Part shown: positions 1-11,159 of the stretch, piece by piece
Layout of the letters: each line of letters begins with the position of its first letter
Numbering within the stretch: the first letter of the stretch is position 1
From: Vibrio salinus
Lineage (GTDB): Bacteria; Pseudomonadota; Gammaproteobacteria; Enterobacterales; Vibrionaceae
DNA: 64,000 bases
Direction of reading: 5' to 3'
NCBI RefSeq assembly: GCF_021272385.1
Contig: NZ_JAJSDZ010000005.1
Span: 1,145,234-1,209,233, forward strand
Program-made: the position numbers and the translations under genes
Notes under the pieces: model-generated
The model's database searches: none
The model's input: the letters and a program-made list of their open reading frames with translations, nothing else
Told to the model about the DNA's origin: nothing

Positions 1-2207
1 TTAACGGAAAGAACGTCTTTTGTCTGTTCAATACGCTGAGTCACTCTGGACAAAACTTCCACACTCTGAACTTCAAGTTCAAAATCCATATAAATAATCT
101 GACGGCTGTGATCAGAGCGGCTTCTCATACTGGAAACTTTGATCTTTTCATTGGCCAGTAACGTTGTGATATCTTTCAGCAACCCACCACGTTCCATCGC
201 TTCAACCCGGACAGGTATAACATAAGAACCAACCAAACCACCGCCCCAGACGGTATCAATGATCCGCTCAGGTGCGTGATGACTTAACTCTTCCAATTGC
301 TCACAGTCACTCCGGTGGACCGAAATACCGCGTCCCTGAGTAATGTAGCCTTTAATATCATCACCAGGAATAGGCCGGCAACAACGGGCCAGATGCGTCA
401 TCAAGTTATCAACGCCTTCCACCACAACAGCATCTTTCCCGGGGGCAGACTTAGCAACTTTTGTCTCACTTTCCTGAAGTTTTTCAAGCGCAAGCTTATC
501 TTCTTCTTCCGCCGTGGGTTTATTCACCAGCGCATTAATGTGATTCACAATCTGGTTGATTTTTAAATCGCCGCTGCCAACACCAACGTACAGCTCATCC
601 GGGGTATTCACATTAAACCGTTTCAGTGCATATTCACTGGCGTCTTTCAGGGTTGCCCCGATCTTTACCAGCTCAGATTCCAGAATTTCACGTCCGGCTT
701 CCAGATTCTTCTCCCGGCTCTGTTTTCTGAACCACGCATTAATTTTTGCTCTGGCCCGGCTGGAATGAACAAATCCTAAAGAGGGGTTTAGCCAGTCCCG
801 GGAAGGATTGGGTTCTTTGGCTGTGATAATTTCAACCTGATCGCCCATTTGCAGCTGATGAGTAAAAGGAACAATCCGTCCTCCTACTTTCGCTCCGATA
901 CACCGATGGCCAACTTCTGAGTGAATATGATACGCAAAATCAAGCGGTGTCGCGCCCATCGGCAAATCGACGACATCCCCCCGGGGAGTGAACGCATAAA
1001 CCCGGTCATCGAATACCTGACTTCTTAACTCATCGAGCATCTCGCCCGAATCGGACATTTCTTCCTGCCAGTCAAGAAGTTTACGTAACCAGGCGATTTT
1101 TTCATCGTAGCCGCTTCTGCCAGCTGAGCTGCCTTCTTTGTACTTCCAGTGTGCTGCGACCCCAAGCTCTGATTCTTCGTGCATTTGCTTGGTCCGGATC
1201 TGGATTTCTATCGTCTTTCCTTCCGGCCCTAAAATGACAGTATGAATAGACTGGTAACCATTTGGCTTGGGGTTAGCCACATAGTCATCAAACTCGCTGG
1301 GCATATGTTTGTATTTGGTGTGCACGACACCAAGAGCGGCATAACAATCCTGAAGTTGATCCGCAATGATTCTCACCGCCCGGACATCGAACAGTTCATC
1401 AAATGCCAGATTTTTCTTCTGCATCTTTCTCCAGATGCTGTAAATATGCTTAGGACGGCCACTGACTTCGGCATTAATGTCTGCGTTATGCATTTCATCG
1501 CGAAGATCGTCAACGAAATCTTTAATGTATTGCTCCCGGACAATCCGCCGTTCGGACAACTGTTTGGCAATTTGTTTATAGGTTTCCGGCTGCTGGTAAC
1601 GGAAAGCATAATCTTCCATTTCCCATTTAAGCTGACCGATTCCCAGACGGTTTGCCAGTGGCGCATAGATATTGGCGCACTCTTTCGCGGCAATCCGCCG
1701 GATTTCATCCGGTTGCCGTTTCACTTCACGTAAATTGCAGATTCGTTCTGCCAGCTTGATAACAACGCAGCGAAAATCATCGACCATCGCCAATAACATT
1801 CTCCGGACATTATCCACCTGAGCCGACGCTTCACTCCCCTGCAGGGTAACATTAAGCTGGCCGATCGCCGCCATCTCATCCACCCCATCGATGAGTTTAA
1901 TAATTTCCTTGCCATAAGATTCCGTGAGTTCTTCACGATCAATCAGCCCACCAGAGACGATCGGAAACAAGATGGCCGCCACCAGTGTCGGCCGATCCAT
2001 GGACAACGTTATCAGAATTTCAACCATTTCCCGGCCGCGCCACAACAACAAAGGGCCGTCGGGATTATTGACAACTATTGCTTCCATTTGCTGATAAACA
2101 TCTTTCAGCTTTCTTGCTGTTTTGGATTCCTGATTCAGACCAGCAATCCACTTATCCAACTCAAATTGTTCGTCTTGATTCAAATGCGCGCTTCGTACAG
2201 CAACCAT
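1..2207 (-). CDS. relA: GTP pyrophosphokinase RelA (3' end cut by window edge)
   Basis: Ribosome-associated (p)ppGpp synthetase I, which makes pppGpp/ppGpp when uncharged tRNA enters the ribosomal A site. I read an open frame from the ATG at 2207 (MVAVRSAHLNQDEQ) to base 3 without a stop; 735 residues are visible and only the last few plus the stop are missing. In order I see a degenerate HD-type hydrolase domain, the synthetase domain with the GRPKHIYSIWRKM and NPKPNGYQSIHT motifs, a TGS domain (YAFTPRGDVVDLPMGAT), a zinc-finger-like segment (LARCCRPIPGD) and a C-terminal ACT domain (MERGGLLKDITTLL). Length and domains match Vibrio RelA and not the bifunctional SpoT, whose HD residues are intact. 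It lies 77 bp downstream of rlmD on the same strand. Confidence 0.96.
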   Translation of the reverse strand, partial: MVAVRSAHLNQDEQFELDKWIAGLNQESKTARKLKDVYQQMEAIVVNNPDGPLLLWRGREMVEILITLSMDRPTLVAAILFPIVSGGLIDREELTESYGKEIIKLIDGVDEMAAIGQLNVTLQGSEASAQVDNVRRMLLAMVDDFRCVVIKLAERICNLREVKRQPDEIRRIAAKECANIYAPLANRLGIGQLKWEMEDYAFRYQQPETYKQIAKQLSERRIVREQYIKDFVDDLRDEMHNADINAEVSGRPKHIYSIWRKMQKKNLAFDELFDVRAVRIIADQLQDCYAALGVVHTKYKHMPSEFDDYVANPKPNGYQSIHTVILGPEGKTIEIQIRTKQMHEESELGVAAHWKYKEGSSAGRSGYDEKIAWLRKLLDWQEEMSDSGEMLDELRSQVFDDRVYAFTPRGDVVDLPMGATPLDFAYHIHSEVGHRCIGAKVGGRIVPFTHQLQMGDQVEIITAKEPNPSRDWLNPSLGFVHSSRARAKINAWFRKQSREKNLEAGREILESELVKIGATLKDASEYALKRFNVNTPDELYVGVGSGDLKINQIVNHINALVNKPTAEEEDKLALEKLQESETKVAKSAPGKDAVVVEGVDNLMTHLARCCRPIPGDDIKGYITQGRGISVHRSDCEQLEELSHHAPERIIDTVWGGGLVGSYVIPVRVEAMERGGLLKDITTLLANEKIKVSSMRSRSDHSRQIIYMDFELEVQSVEVLSRVTQRIEQTKDVLSV

Positions 2208-2284
2208 TAATTTTTCGTCCTAGTCTTAATATTCTTATCTGCTTTTAAACTTACCAACTGATTTGATAACGGGTCTGTCCCCCG

Positions 2285-3601
2285 CTATCTCACAAATAAA
2301 GCCATCGACTCCAGATGACTGGTATGAGGAAACATATCCAGCATTGCCAGTTTTTCGAGTCTGAACCCCTGTTGTATGAGTGACTGACTATCTCTTGCCA
2401 GGGTCGCCGGATTACAAGAGACATACACAACCCGTTTTGCACCCAACTCAGTAGTCTGTTCTATGATTCCTTTAGCGCCGGCTCTGGCCGGATCGAGTAA
2501 TATCTTATCAAATTTTTCACGGCCCCACTCACTTTGCGTCATATCTTCTTCCAGGTTAGCCTGATAGAAAAGAGCGTTGTTCACATCGTTTTTCTGAGCG
2601 TTGGTATCCGCCTGAATCACCATCTCTTCAATGCCTTCGATCCCGATAACCTGCTTAACTTTCCGGGCGACAGGCAGACTGAAATTTCCGCCTCCACAGA
2701 AAAGATCCAAAACACGATCTTGTTCATTCAGATCAAGCCAGTCGATCGCCTGCTGAATCATTTTCGTATTCACAATCTTATTGACCTGTATAAAATGATT
2801 CGGCTGAAAATAAATGGGTAAACCGGCATCCTCATAAAAAGGCACTTTTCCGGCCAGCATTTCTACCATACCGGATTCCGGCATCAGATAAAGTGTTACT
2901 TCCGTCTGTTTAACAAACTGATGCAATTTTCTTTTGTCATCCTCATTAAGTGGTTTGACATGACGAAGTAAAACAACCCGCTCATTATCCGCTTTTATGA
3001 GCTCTACATGACCCAAACTCTCCGGTTTCGACAGACGGTTCAAGACCGGCTTGATTTTTTCAAGTACCAGATTTAAATCGTTATCCAGTACCGGACAATG
3101 ATCAATACCGACAAGATCCTGACTCTGTTTTTTACGGAATCCGACAGTAAGCGATTTATTGACTTTATCCCAGACAAGGCTGAACCGTGCCCGGCGACGG
3201 TAATGTTGATGATGACTCACTACCGGTTCCGATAAGGAAAGTGACTGTCCGGCGAACTTCGCCATCAACTGTTCTAATGATTCCTGTTTGTATTTTATCT
3301 GAGCCTGATGCTCAAGGTGCTGTAACTGACACCCTCCGCAAGACGCATAGTGAGGGCAAAATGGGGTCACTCGTTCTTCACTGGCAGTCAGTACTTTAAT
3401 CAGTTTCCCGCGTGAGTATTTACTCTTACTTTCAGTAAGCTGATAAACAACGGTTTCACCAGGTAATGCGCCTTCGATAAAAATCGGCTTTTTATTCTGG
3501 TAGGCGATACCGCTCCCAAGGTGATCAAGCCGGGCAATCGTAATTGACTGATGCTTTCGATTAATTTCTGTCTTCTTTTTAGGTTGGAAAAAACGTGCCA
3601 T
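2285..3601 (-). CDS. rlmD: 23S rRNA (uracil-1939 C5)-methyltransferase RlmD
   Basis: SAM-dependent enzyme that makes m5U1939 in 23S rRNA. The 438-residue protein (E. coli RlmD is 433) starts with a TRAM RNA-binding domain (about 15-75). A 4Fe-4S site follows, with Cys82, Cys88, Cys91 and Cys169 ([10 protein letters not shown] and DHCP). The methyltransferase fold carries [14 protein letters not shown] for SAM binding and [11 protein letters not shown]. The nucleophile is Cys396 in [12 protein letters not shown]. The retained iron-sulfur cysteines separate it from RlmC and TrmA. It precedes relA on the same strand, as in other gammaproteobacteria, and is divergent from barA across a 176-bp gap. 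Confidence 0.95.
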   Translation of the reverse strand: MARFFQPKKKTEINRKHQSITIARLDHLGSGIAYQNKKPIFIEGALPGETVVYQLTESKSKYSRGKLIKVLTASEERVTPFCPHYASCGGCQLQHLEHQAQIKYKQESLEQLMAKFAGQSLSLSEPVVSHHQHYRRRARFSLVWDKVNKSLTVGFRKKQSQDLVGIDHCPVLDNDLNLVLEKIKPVLNRLSKPESLGHVELIKADNERVVLLRHVKPLNEDDKRKLHQFVKQTEVTLYLMPESGMVEMLAGKVPFYEDAGLPIYFQPNHFIQVNKIVNTKMIQQAIDWLDLNEQDRVLDLFCGGGNFSLPVARKVKQVIGIEGIEEMVIQADTNAQKNDVNNALFYQANLEEDMTQSEWGREKFDKILLDPARAGAKGIIEQTTELGAKRVVYVSCNPATLARDSQSLIQQGFRLEKLAMLDMFPHTSHLESMALFVR

Positions 3602-3777
3602 TCTATTTGCTCACAACATCTGATACGACGTCTTATTGTATGGAATCTCACTAATCTGCAAACGAGAGATTGTCGAAAAGCAGAGACTCGATTAAGCTAG
3701 CCTTTACATGGTTGCTTGAAGTCTCTACCGTTACTGCAAGTATTTTCCCATATCCACACGATGATGTTTAGATAATA

Positions 3778-6552
3778 ATGACCAGATATGGCTTACGAGC
3801 TCGTGTAATCACACTAACTTTAGCTCCTACATTAATAATCGGCTTACTGCTAAGCGCTTTTTTTTCTTATAACCGCTATCATGATCTTGAAGCTCAGGTC
3901 ATCGCCTCCGGTTCCAATATCATCGAACCTCTGGCCATTGCCAGTGAGGATGCACTAAAAAACGACAGCAGAGAAGAAGTTCGCCGGATCATCAGTTACG
4001 CACACAGGAAAAATTCCAAATTTATCCGCAGTATTGCCGTCTTCAATAACCGCCATCAGCTTTTCGTTACTTCAAACTTTCATCCTAACTTCCAATCTCT
4101 TATGTATCCCAAAGATAAGCGCATTCCAATTTTGAGCAGCGCTGAGATGAAAGACAATAACACCCTGATTCTGAGAGCCCCGATTTTAGCAGAAAGCCAG
4201 TTGTCCGACGGACGGACTAACGCAGAGAATATCCCGGTGCTGGGCTACATTGCCATTGAACTTGATTTGTCTCCGCTAAGGCTGCAGCAATACAAAGAGA
4301 TCTTTCTGGCTATCGTTGTACTGGCACTGGGGCTGGCACTTTCAGCGGTCTTTGCCTTCAGGCTGATGCACGATGTAACCCGTCCCATCACTCATATGAA
4401 GAACGTCGTTGACCGGATCCGCCGAGGGCATCTGGATGTCCGGATTGAAGGACGGATGCACGGAGAACTGGATGATTTGAAAAATGGTATCAACGCCATG
4501 GCGGCATCTTTATCCGAATATCATGTTGAGATGCAACATAGTATCGATCAGGCAACCTCGGATCTCAGGGAGACACTGGAGCAGTTGGAAATTCAGAACG
4601 TTGAGCTGGATATTGCTAAAAAACGGGCTCAGGAAGCTGCCCGTGTGAAATCAGAATTTTTAGCGAACATGTCCCACGAGTTGAGAACGCCTCTGAACGG
4701 TGTGATTGGCTTTACCCGTCAGATGCTGAAGACAAAATTGACGAACAGCCAAAGTGACTACTTACAAACAATAGAAAAATCTGCAAATAACCTGCTCAGT
4801 ATCATCAACGACATTCTCGACTTTTCAAAACTGGAAGCAGGCAAACTGGCACTGGAAAACATTCCTTTTGAATTCCAGGAAACCCTTGAGGAAGTGGTTG
4901 ACCTTCTTGCCACCAGTGCTCATGAAAAAGGTCTGGAAATCACGCTGAAAGTCGATCCGAAAATCCCGGCCGGTGTGGTTGGCGATCCCCTGAGGATTCA
5001 ACAAATACTGACCAACTTGGTCGGCAACTCAATTAAATTTACTGAGCGGGGGAATATCGATATCAGTGTCGAAATCCGTTCAACAAAAGAGGAACAGGTC
5101 GAGCTGCAGTTTATGGTTAGAGATACCGGTATCGGTATCTCTGAACGTCAGCAGGCCCAGTTATTTCAGGCATTTAGCCAGGCTGACGCGAGCATTTCCC
5201 GGCGTTATGGTGGCACCGGGCTGGGGCTGGTCATTACTCAAAAACTGGTCGGTCAGATGGGAGGCGAAATCAGTTTAACCAGCCGTCTTCACCAAGGCTC
5301 AACCTTCTGGTTTACCGTCAAACTTCAGTATACCGAAATACCGGTGGGCTCTTGGTACAACTCCACCGCACTGAAAGATAAAACAGCCCTGCTGATTGAA
5401 CAAAACATTCAGTCGGCAACCATCATTCAGCGGACTCTGACTCTGGCAGGAATGGATGTCAGTTATATGGGTGAGCTGCCAAATGACAATACTCACTATG
5501 ATTACATTCTTTATAATTTATCCCCGTCAGCAACAACGGAAATCAACGCTATCAGTCAGGAAATAGAAAAAGCCATGACCATGACAGGTACTGTTCTTAT
5601 CGGAACTCCGAGTACCGAACTGGCACTGTCTGATTACCTGATGAGAAACTATCCGGTGAAATGTCTCACCAAACCACTGGCAAAACGCAAACTGATGCAG
5701 GCCATGCTGGATTCACACCCTCATCATGACTCTGTTGCTCTGGCGGCTCCTTCTGACTTTATGCCGGAAAAAATGCCGCTGCATGTTATGGCTGTTGACG
5801 ATAACCCGGCTAACCTCAAACTCATTACCGCTCTGCTCAAGGAACGTGTGGAAGAAGTCATTTCCTGTACTGACGGGAAACAGGCAGTCGAAGAGGCTCA
5901 GAAACAGAAATTCGATATTATCCTTATGGATATTCAAATGCCTCAGATGGATGGCGTCACTGCCTGTAAAAACATCAAAAAAATAGACATCAATAGCCAG
6001 ACACCGGTCATTGCCGTCACTGCACATGCCATGAGCGGTGAAAGAGACAGACTGCTTAGCGAAGGCATGGATGATTACCTGACCAAGCCCATTGAAGAGC
6101 ATGTTTTACAACAGGTTTTAAGTCGTTGGAATCCACAGAGCATCATGCCGGAAACCCAAAATTCCGTGCAGTCTGGTACAGAATTGCCACCACCGTCAGA
6201 GAACGAAAATCATGCCGTCATTGATTGGTCAATGGCCCTCAAACAGGCAGCGAATAAAGACGATTTGGCCAGAGATATGCTGAAAATGCTGATTGAATAT
6301 ATTCCGGAAGTGAACCTCGTTATCGGCTCAGCACTAAACGGTGAGGGGGAACCGGAAACACTCATCCATCACATTCATAAACTGCATGGCAGTTGTTCAT
6401 ACAGCGGTGTACCCAGACTGAAAAAGGTCTGTGCACAACTGGAACAGGCTTTACGCTCAGGAAAAACAACAGAAGATCTGGAACCGGAATTGTTTGAACT
6501 GCAGGACGAGATGGAAAAAGTGATCAACCAGTCTCACTCAATTCTCAGTTAA
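3778..6552 (+). CDS. barA: Hybrid sensor histidine kinase BarA/VarS
   Basis: Inner-membrane sensor that phosphorylates the response regulator UvrY/VarA, which drives the CsrB/C small RNAs that titrate CsrA. The 924 residues match BarA in length and order. There is an N-terminal membrane segment (about 10-30), a periplasmic sensor region and a second membrane segment (about 175-197), then HAMP and the HisKA H-box with phospho-acceptor His300 ([15 protein letters not shown]). HATPase motifs are GTGLGLVI and DTGIGI. A degenerate pseudo-receiver (about 535-650) is followed by a true receiver with Asp718 ([12 protein letters not shown]), and a C-terminal HPt domain has His870 ([10 protein letters not shown]). 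Its stop overlaps the end of convergent acpS by 4 bp. Vibrio literature calls it VarS. Confidence 0.95.
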   Translation: MTRYGLRARVITLTLAPTLIIGLLLSAFFSYNRYHDLEAQVIASGSNIIEPLAIASEDALKNDSREEVRRIISYAHRKNSKFIRSIAVFNNRHQLFVTSNFHPNFQSLMYPKDKRIPILSSAEMKDNNTLILRAPILAESQLSDGRTNAENIPVLGYIAIELDLSPLRLQQYKEIFLAIVVLALGLALSAVFAFRLMHDVTRPITHMKNVVDRIRRGHLDVRIEGRMHGELDDLKNGINAMAASLSEYHVEMQHSIDQATSDLRETLEQLEIQNVELDIAKKRAQEAARVKSEFLANMSHELRTPLNGVIGFTRQMLKTKLTNSQSDYLQTIEKSANNLLSIINDILDFSKLEAGKLALENIPFEFQETLEEVVDLLATSAHEKGLEITLKVDPKIPAGVVGDPLRIQQILTNLVGNSIKFTERGNIDISVEIRSTKEEQVELQFMVRDTGIGISERQQAQLFQAFSQADASISRRYGGTGLGLVITQKLVGQMGGEISLTSRLHQGSTFWFTVKLQYTEIPVGSWYNSTALKDKTALLIEQNIQSATIIQRTLTLAGMDVSYMGELPNDNTHYDYILYNLSPSATTEINAISQEIEKAMTMTGTVLIGTPSTELALSDYLMRNYPVKCLTKPLAKRKLMQAMLDSHPHHDSVALAAPSDFMPEKMPLHVMAVDDNPANLKLITALLKERVEEVISCTDGKQAVEEAQKQKFDIILMDIQMPQMDGVTACKNIKKIDINSQTPVIAVTAHAMSGERDRLLSEGMDDYLTKPIEEHVLQQVLSRWNPQSIMPETQNSVQSGTELPPPSENENHAVIDWSMALKQAANKDDLARDMLKMLIEYIPEVNLVIGSALNGEGEPETLIHHIHKLHGSCSYSGVPRLKKVCAQLEQALRSGKTTEDLEPELFELQDEMEKVINQSHSILS

Positions 6553-6929
6553 GACTCAAGGATAACCGTTGCAACGGTATAGTGGCGTTCATCGGAGATG
6601 GATACATGACAATGCAATACGTCACTTTGCTCCGCAATATCCGAAGCCACACCGGATAAGGTAAGAACCGGCTTTCCTGACTTATCATGTTCAATAGCAA
6701 AATCATGAAACGTCACACCATGGGCAATACCGGTTCCTAACGCTTTCGCTGCGGCTTCTTTAGCGGAAAAACGTTTGGCAAGGAAACGGTGCGGCTGTTT
6801 ATGGGCTTTATAATCATTCCACTCAGAATCAGCTAAGATACGCCGGGCAAACTTATCGCCAGAACGGGATAATGCTGCCTCAATTCTTGCCACTTCCGCA
6901 ATGTCTGTTCCTAATCCGACAATCGCCAC
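6549..6929 (-). CDS. acpS: Holo-[acyl-carrier-protein] synthase AcpS
   Basis: Transfers 4'-phosphopantetheine from CoA to the serine of acyl carrier protein, activating it for fatty acid synthesis. The 126-residue length is typical. The N-terminal [15 protein letters not shown] holds the metal-binding Asp, and [21 protein letters not shown] is the family signature with the second metal ligand (Glu) and basic CoA-binding residues. It lies 25 bp after pdxJ in the same direction, the usual pdxJ-acpS arrangement, and converges with barA. Confidence 0.96.
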   Translation of the reverse strand: MAIVGLGTDIAEVARIEAALSRSGDKFARRILADSEWNDYKAHKQPHRFLAKRFSAKEAAAKALGTGIAHGVTFHDFAIEHDKSGKPVLTLSGVASDIAEQSDVLHCHVSISDERHYTVATVILES

Positions 6930-6954
6930 ATTCGTTCCCTTTTTACACTCCCGC

Positions 6955-7686
6955 TTAACGGCGGGCTTCTATCATTGCCACTTTCATGTCTTTCACTGCG
7001 TCAGACAATCCATCAAATACTGCCCGGCCAATGATAGAGTGGCCAATATTCAGTTCATGAATTTCTGGTAAAGCCGCAATCGCCGCCACGTTATGGTAAG
7101 TAAGGCCATGTCCGGCATTCACCATAATACCAAGATCTGCCGCATAGCTTGCTGCCGCTGAAATCTTTTTCAGCTCATCCTGCTGATCTTCCACCGTTTC
7201 TGCATCTGCATAATGACCGGTATGCAATTCGATATACGGGGCACCACAAGCTTTTGCCGCATTGATCTGTTCACGATCTGCATCAATAAACAGAGACACT
7301 TTGATACCAGCCTGAGACAGCTTCTCTGTTGCCGCTTTCATTTTTTCCAGCTGACCGGCAACATCCAAACCACCCTCTGTGGTCAGCTCTTGTCTTTTTT
7401 CAGGAACCAGACAAACAAAATCCGGTTTAATTTCAACAGCAATATCGACCATTTCGTCTGTTACTGCCATTTCCAGATTCATCCGGGTCTGAATTGTTTC
7501 TCTTAAAATATGCACATCACGATCTTTGATGTGCCGGCGATCTTCCCGTAAATGGACAGTAATACCATCTGCACCAGCACGTTCCGCAATTTCAGCTGCA
7601 TGAACAGGATCTGGGTATTTTGTGCCTCTTGCATTACGTAAGGTTGCGATATGATCGATATTGACACCTAATAAAATTGAGCTCAT
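6955..7686 (-). CDS. pdxJ: Pyridoxine 5'-phosphate synthase PdxJ
   Basis: Last step of the deoxyxylulose-5-phosphate-dependent vitamin B6 pathway: condenses 1-deoxyxylulose 5-phosphate with 3-amino-2-oxopropyl phosphate to give pyridoxine 5'-phosphate. A 243-residue TIM barrel. Visible motifs are [17 protein letters not shown] at the N-terminus, [21 protein letters not shown] and the C-terminal GHGLTYHN and [11 protein letters not shown] phosphate-binding segments. The ATG overlaps the recO stop by 4 bp (ATGA), so the two are probably translationally coupled. Confidence 0.97.
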   Translation of the reverse strand: MSSILLGVNIDHIATLRNARGTKYPDPVHAAEIAERAGADGITVHLREDRRHIKDRDVHILRETIQTRMNLEMAVTDEMVDIAVEIKPDFVCLVPEKRQELTTEGGLDVAGQLEKMKAATEKLSQAGIKVSLFIDADREQINAAKACGAPYIELHTGHYADAETVEDQQDELKKISAAASYAADLGIMVNAGHGLTYHNVAAIAALPEIHELNIGHSIIGRAVFDGLSDAVKDMKVAMIEARR

Positions 7687-8414
7687 TTTCCTATACTCCG
7701 TGATCTCGAAATGCCGGTTTTTGGTGTGAATAACTCCCGACTTTTTAATGGTTTACTGCCAATGTACGGTTTTAACGCCATGCGTGTAAAACGTTTTGCA
7801 GCTTGTAATTGTGTTTTCGTAACAAACCGGCGCTCGCTAATCGCAATAAGTTCTTCACCGAGAAACGTCAGATTGTCTTTTCTTACCGAGGCAATAAATC
7901 CTTTTTGCTCCCGGTAGCGATAAGTCATTGTCGGAACAACCCCTTCTCCAGTTCCTGCACAGTGAAGCAGATCCACGCCATACCCAAGACTGGATAATAA
8001 AGCCAGTTCGAACCGCCTTAATGCCGGTTCCGGATTTTGTGTCTGAGCCAGTTCAGTCAGTGCCTGAAGATAATCAATAAAAAGTCCCGGATGAGCGACT
8101 TCCACCGGAATCACTCTGGCCAGCAGTTCATTCATATACATCGCCGAATACAAATTAATACCAGAGAGTGGCAACCCAAGGCTAATCGCTTCAGCCTGAC
8201 GTAACGTTTTCATTTCTCCTTTACCAGACCACTTAATCAGCAATGGGGTAAAAGGCTGAAGCACACTTTTTAGATGAGAACGCGCACTCCTTGCCCCCTT
8301 TGAAAGCAGGGTCAACCGGCCATATTCTTCACTGAACACATCCACAATTAAACTGGATTCGCTGTACGGACGGCGGTGTAGAACAAAACTGCGCTGTAAA
8401 CCGGCTTCAGACAT
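7683..8414 (-). CDS. recO: DNA repair protein RecO
   Basis: RecFOR-pathway mediator that anneals single strands and loads RecA onto SSB-coated DNA. I use the ATG at 8414 ([15 protein letters not shown]), giving 243 residues. It has an AGGA ribosome site about 7 bases upstream and matches the start seen in Vibrio RecO. An upstream in-frame start at 8432 would begin inside the tail of the era-recO hairpin. The N-terminal OB fold carries [18 protein letters not shown] and [11 protein letters not shown], followed by a helical C-terminal domain. It sits between era and pdxJ in the usual era-recO-pdxJ order. Confidence 0.93.
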   Translation of the reverse strand: MSEAGLQRSFVLHRRPYSESSLIVDVFSEEYGRLTLLSKGARSARSHLKSVLQPFTPLLIKWSGKGEMKTLRQAEAISLGLPLSGINLYSAMYMNELLARVIPVEVAHPGLFIDYLQALTELAQTQNPEPALRRFELALLSSLGYGVDLLHCAGTGEGVVPTMTYRYREQKGFIASVRKDNLTFLGEELIAISERRFVTKTQLQAAKRFTRMALKPYIGSKPLKSRELFTPKTGISRSRSIGK

Positions 8415-8434
8415 ACTTGTTCCTAAAGACAAAA

Positions 8435-8460
8435 CAAGGAGTATTGTAAAATACTCCTTG
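8435..8460 (-). terminator. Hairpin between era and recO
   Basis: A perfect 10-bp stem (CAAGGAGTAT / ATACTCCTTG, arms 8435-8444 and 8451-8460) with a 6-base loop, followed on the minus strand by TTTTG. It may partially terminate era transcription, or sit in the recO leader as an attenuator or processing site, since recO begins only 21 bases later. Confidence 0.6.
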
Positions 8461-8497
8461 TTCAGTAGAAACCTTTTCTTTTTAGAGAATAACCTCT

Positions 8498-9469
8498 TTA
8501 CAGATCATCAATGTAACCCAAACTACGCAGGGCTCTTTCATCGTCTGCCCATCCTGATTTCACTTTAACCCAGGTTTCCAGATACACTTTCCGGCCAAAC
8601 AATTCTTCCATATCCAGACGAGCTTCACGGCCAATTGTTTTTATCTTCTCACCCTTCTTGCCAATGACCATTTTCTTCTGCCCTTCCCGTTCCACCAGAA
8701 TAAGGGCATTTATATGGAAACCATCGTTTTCCGGGTTGTAATCAAACCGTTCAATTTCAACAGTCACTGAATAAGGTAGCTCTTCTCCGGTAAAACGCAT
8801 CAGCTTTTCACGAACAATTTCCGATGCCATAAAACGCTGAGAGCGGTCTGTCACGTATTCTTCCGGGAAATGGTGCACCGCTTTAGGCAAATGTTCTCTG
8901 ACCAGTTTATGGATAACATCAATATTCTTGCCCTGCTTAGCTGAAACCGGCACCACATCCACAAAATCCATTTTCTTTGACATATCCTGCATGTGAAGCA
9001 TGACTTCGTTTCGATCTTTGACGTTATCCACTTTATTAACGCACAATACGACCGGGAAATTGGATTTTTGCAGCTTATTCAACACCATTTCATCGTCTTT
9101 GGTCCAGTGTGTCCCGTCAACCAAAAACAATACAAGATTCACATCACTTAAAGAGCTGTTCGCAGCACGGTTCATCAACCGGTTAATCGCCCGTTTTTCT
9201 TCAATATGCAATCCGGGAGTATCAACATAAATGGCCTGATAAGCCCCCTCAGTATCAACCCCCATTATACGGTGACGGGTCGTCTGAGGTTTGCGCGAAG
9301 TAATCGATATTTTTTGTCCCAGCAATTTATTCAGCAGCGTTGATTTACCAACATTTGGTCTGCCGACAATGGCAATAAATCCACAATGTTGCTCTTCCGG
9401 TGAACTCTCTTTTTTCTGCTCTGAGGCAAAAAATGCATCGATATCAAATTCTTTATCAGTATCAGTCAT
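8498..9469 (-). CDS. era: GTPase Era
   Basis: Essential GTPase that binds the 3' end of 16S rRNA through a KH domain and assists 30S maturation. The 323-residue form with an acidic N-terminal extension ([15 protein letters not shown]) is typical of Vibrio. G motifs in order: GRPNVGKST (G1), DTPGLH (G3), NKVDNVKD (G4) and VSAKQG (G5). The KH domain has the [15 protein letters not shown] loop near residue 270. The start overlaps the rnc end by 8 bp, the rnc-era coupling known in enterobacteria. Confidence 0.97.
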   Translation of the reverse strand: MTDTDKEFDIDAFFASEQKKESSPEEQHCGFIAIVGRPNVGKSTLLNKLLGQKISITSRKPQTTRHRIMGVDTEGAYQAIYVDTPGLHIEEKRAINRLMNRAANSSLSDVNLVLFLVDGTHWTKDDEMVLNKLQKSNFPVVLCVNKVDNVKDRNEVMLHMQDMSKKMDFVDVVPVSAKQGKNIDVIHKLVREHLPKAVHHFPEEYVTDRSQRFMASEIVREKLMRFTGEELPYSVTVEIERFDYNPENDGFHINALILVEREGQKKMVIGKKGEKIKTIGREARLDMEELFGRKVYLETWVKVKSGWADDERALRSLGYIDDL

Positions 9470-10139
9470 TCGCTAGCTGCTCTAATGCTTGCTCTGCAGC
9501 CGCCTGTTCTGCCTTGCGGCGGCTAGTGCCTTTTCCAATGACAGGCTTTCCGATGCCTGAAACTTCACATGAAACGGTAAACTCCTGGTTATGCGCTTCA
9601 CCTTTAATATTAGCAACAGAATAAACAGGAAGTGGTTTTCTTCTTCCCTGTAAAAACTCCTGCAACCGGGTTTTTGGGTCTTTTTGCGAAATACCTGGCT
9701 GAATCGAATCCAGACGGGTTTTATACCAGCCAAGAATGATTCCCCGTACCGATTCAATATCGCTATCGAGATAAATCGCACCGATGATGGCTTCTACGGC
9801 ATCAGCCAATATGGAATCTCTTCTGAAACCACCACTTTTCAGCTCACCTGGACCTAATTTTAAGTAATCTCCAAGACCGAATTCCCGGCCTAATTCAGCA
9901 AGAGTATTTCCTCTTACTAACGTTGCTCTCATTCGGCTCATATCACCTTCATTCACTTTAGGAAAACGGTGATACAAGTCGTCAGCAATGACAAAACTTA
10001 AAATTGAATCGCCCAGAAACTCAAGACGTTCGTTATGCTGACTGTTGGCACTGCGATGCGTCAGTGCCAAATCAAGAAGCTCAGAATGAGTAAATTCATA
10101 CTCAATTCTTTTTTCTAATTTTTTTATGTTAGAGTTCAT
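9462..10139 (-). CDS. rnc: Ribonuclease III
   Basis: Double-strand-specific endonuclease that cuts the rRNA precursor stems, such as those flanking the rRNAs in this window, and many mRNAs. The 225 residues comprise a catalytic domain with the signature [13 protein letters not shown] and acidic metal ligands ([18 protein letters not shown]), then a C-terminal dsRNA-binding domain (about 155-223) ending in [18 protein letters not shown]. It follows lepB by 35 bp and overlaps era by 8 bp, consistent with one lepA-lepB-rnc-era transcript. Confidence 0.97.
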   Translation of the reverse strand: MNSNIKKLEKRIEYEFTHSELLDLALTHRSANSQHNERLEFLGDSILSFVIADDLYHRFPKVNEGDMSRMRATLVRGNTLAELGREFGLGDYLKLGPGELKSGGFRRDSILADAVEAIIGAIYLDSDIESVRGIILGWYKTRLDSIQPGISQKDPKTRLQEFLQGRRKPLPVYSVANIKGEAHNQEFTVSCEVSGIGKPVIGKGTSRRKAEQAAAEQALEQLAND

Positions 10140-10174
10140 TATTTCTTATTGTCTTCATGCCCTTTAAGGGCTCA

Positions 10175-11071
10175 TTATTTGATACTACCGATGCGGTTAA
10201 ATCTTACACCTGTCGGAATCCATGAAGGAAGAATACTATGCTCATCACGATCAAATTCAAAACTGATCCAAATGGCCACAGCCTTACCCACTAAATTTTC
10301 TTTTGGTACAAATCCCCAGTACCGGCTATCTGCACTGTTATCGCGATTATCCCCCATCACAAAGTAATGGCCTTCCGGAACGATCCACTCATTCACTCCC
10401 GGTCTCGGCTGATAAGCCGAAACACGATCACGACGGGCCGGATCAATTAAGATATTATGCTTAACTTTGCCAAGCTGCTCGTCTAACTGAATCAGTGGAA
10501 TCCCATTGAGGTTAAAACGGCTTTCTTTTACATCGGATAAAGCAACCAACTTACAGGTACTTTCCCCTTTAGGCTGAATGCATACCCGCTTTTTACTGCT
10601 GTAGCGAATCGTATCACCAGGTAAGCCGACCACCCGCTTGATATAATCAATACTTGGATTTGGCGGATAACGGAATACAACAATATCCCCACGCTTTGGA
10701 TCACCCACATTGACGATCTGCTTATGCATAACCGGATCTTTTAATCCATAGGCGTATTTTTCCACCAGAATGAAATCACCAACAAGTAAGGTTGGCATCA
10801 TTGATCCTGACGGAATCTGAAACGGTTCATAAATAAACGAACGCACAATCAAAACAATCGCAATCACAGGGAAAATAGACACACTGTTTTCCACCATCCA
10901 GGATTGTCGCATGATTTTCTCTTTCGTTGCTGAATCCAGACCATTTGTCTGAGCTTCAATTTCGGCTAATTTTTGTTTTTTCTTCTTAGACCAAACCCAT
11001 TTTTCTAATGCCCAAATGACTCCGGTCACCAAAGTAATAATCACCAGAATCAGTGAAAATGTATTCGCCAT
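10175..11071 (-). CDS. lepB: Signal peptidase I
   Basis: Inner-membrane serine/lysine peptidase that removes signal peptides from Sec- and Tat-exported proteins. Of 298 residues, the first membrane segment is about 4-22, a basic cytoplasmic loop (WSKKKKQK) follows, the second segment is about 63-80, and the rest is periplasmic. The catalytic Ser90 lies in IPSGSMMPTL and the general base Lys145 in YIKRVVGLPGD; the MGDNRDNSADSRYWG box is also present. It lies between lepA and rnc, the conserved order. Confidence 0.97.
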   Translation of the reverse strand: MANTFSLILVIITLVTGVIWALEKWVWSKKKKQKLAEIEAQTNGLDSATKEKIMRQSWMVENSVSIFPVIAIVLIVRSFIYEPFQIPSGSMMPTLLVGDFILVEKYAYGLKDPVMHKQIVNVGDPKRGDIVVFRYPPNPSIDYIKRVVGLPGDTIRYSSKKRVCIQPKGESTCKLVALSDVKESRFNLNGIPLIQLDEQLGKVKHNILIDPARRDRVSAYQPRPGVNEWIVPEGHYFVMGDNRDNSADSRYWGFVPKENLVGKAVAIWISFEFDRDEHSILPSWIPTGVRFNRIGSIK

Positions 11072-11097
11072 TGACTTCCCTTACCTAAAAACACGAA

Positions 11098-11123
11098 AGT
11101 GAAAGAGCGGAAACCCTTTCACT
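11098..11123 (-). terminator. Intercistronic hairpin lepA-lepB
   Basis: An 8-bp stem (arms 11098-11105 and 11116-11123, AGTGAAAG / CTTTCACT) in the 88-bp gap after lepA. On the minus strand it is followed by TTCGTGTTTTT. The T stretch is displaced, so partial termination or mRNA protection is as likely as full termination. Confidence 0.4.
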
Positions 11124-11159
11124 TAATAATATTATTCCCAAACCAATTTCTGGCGTGAA

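Noticed and set aside
1242..1733. Plus-strand 163-codon frame
   Set aside because: Shadow of relA in the opposite strand; composition reflects the relA codons.
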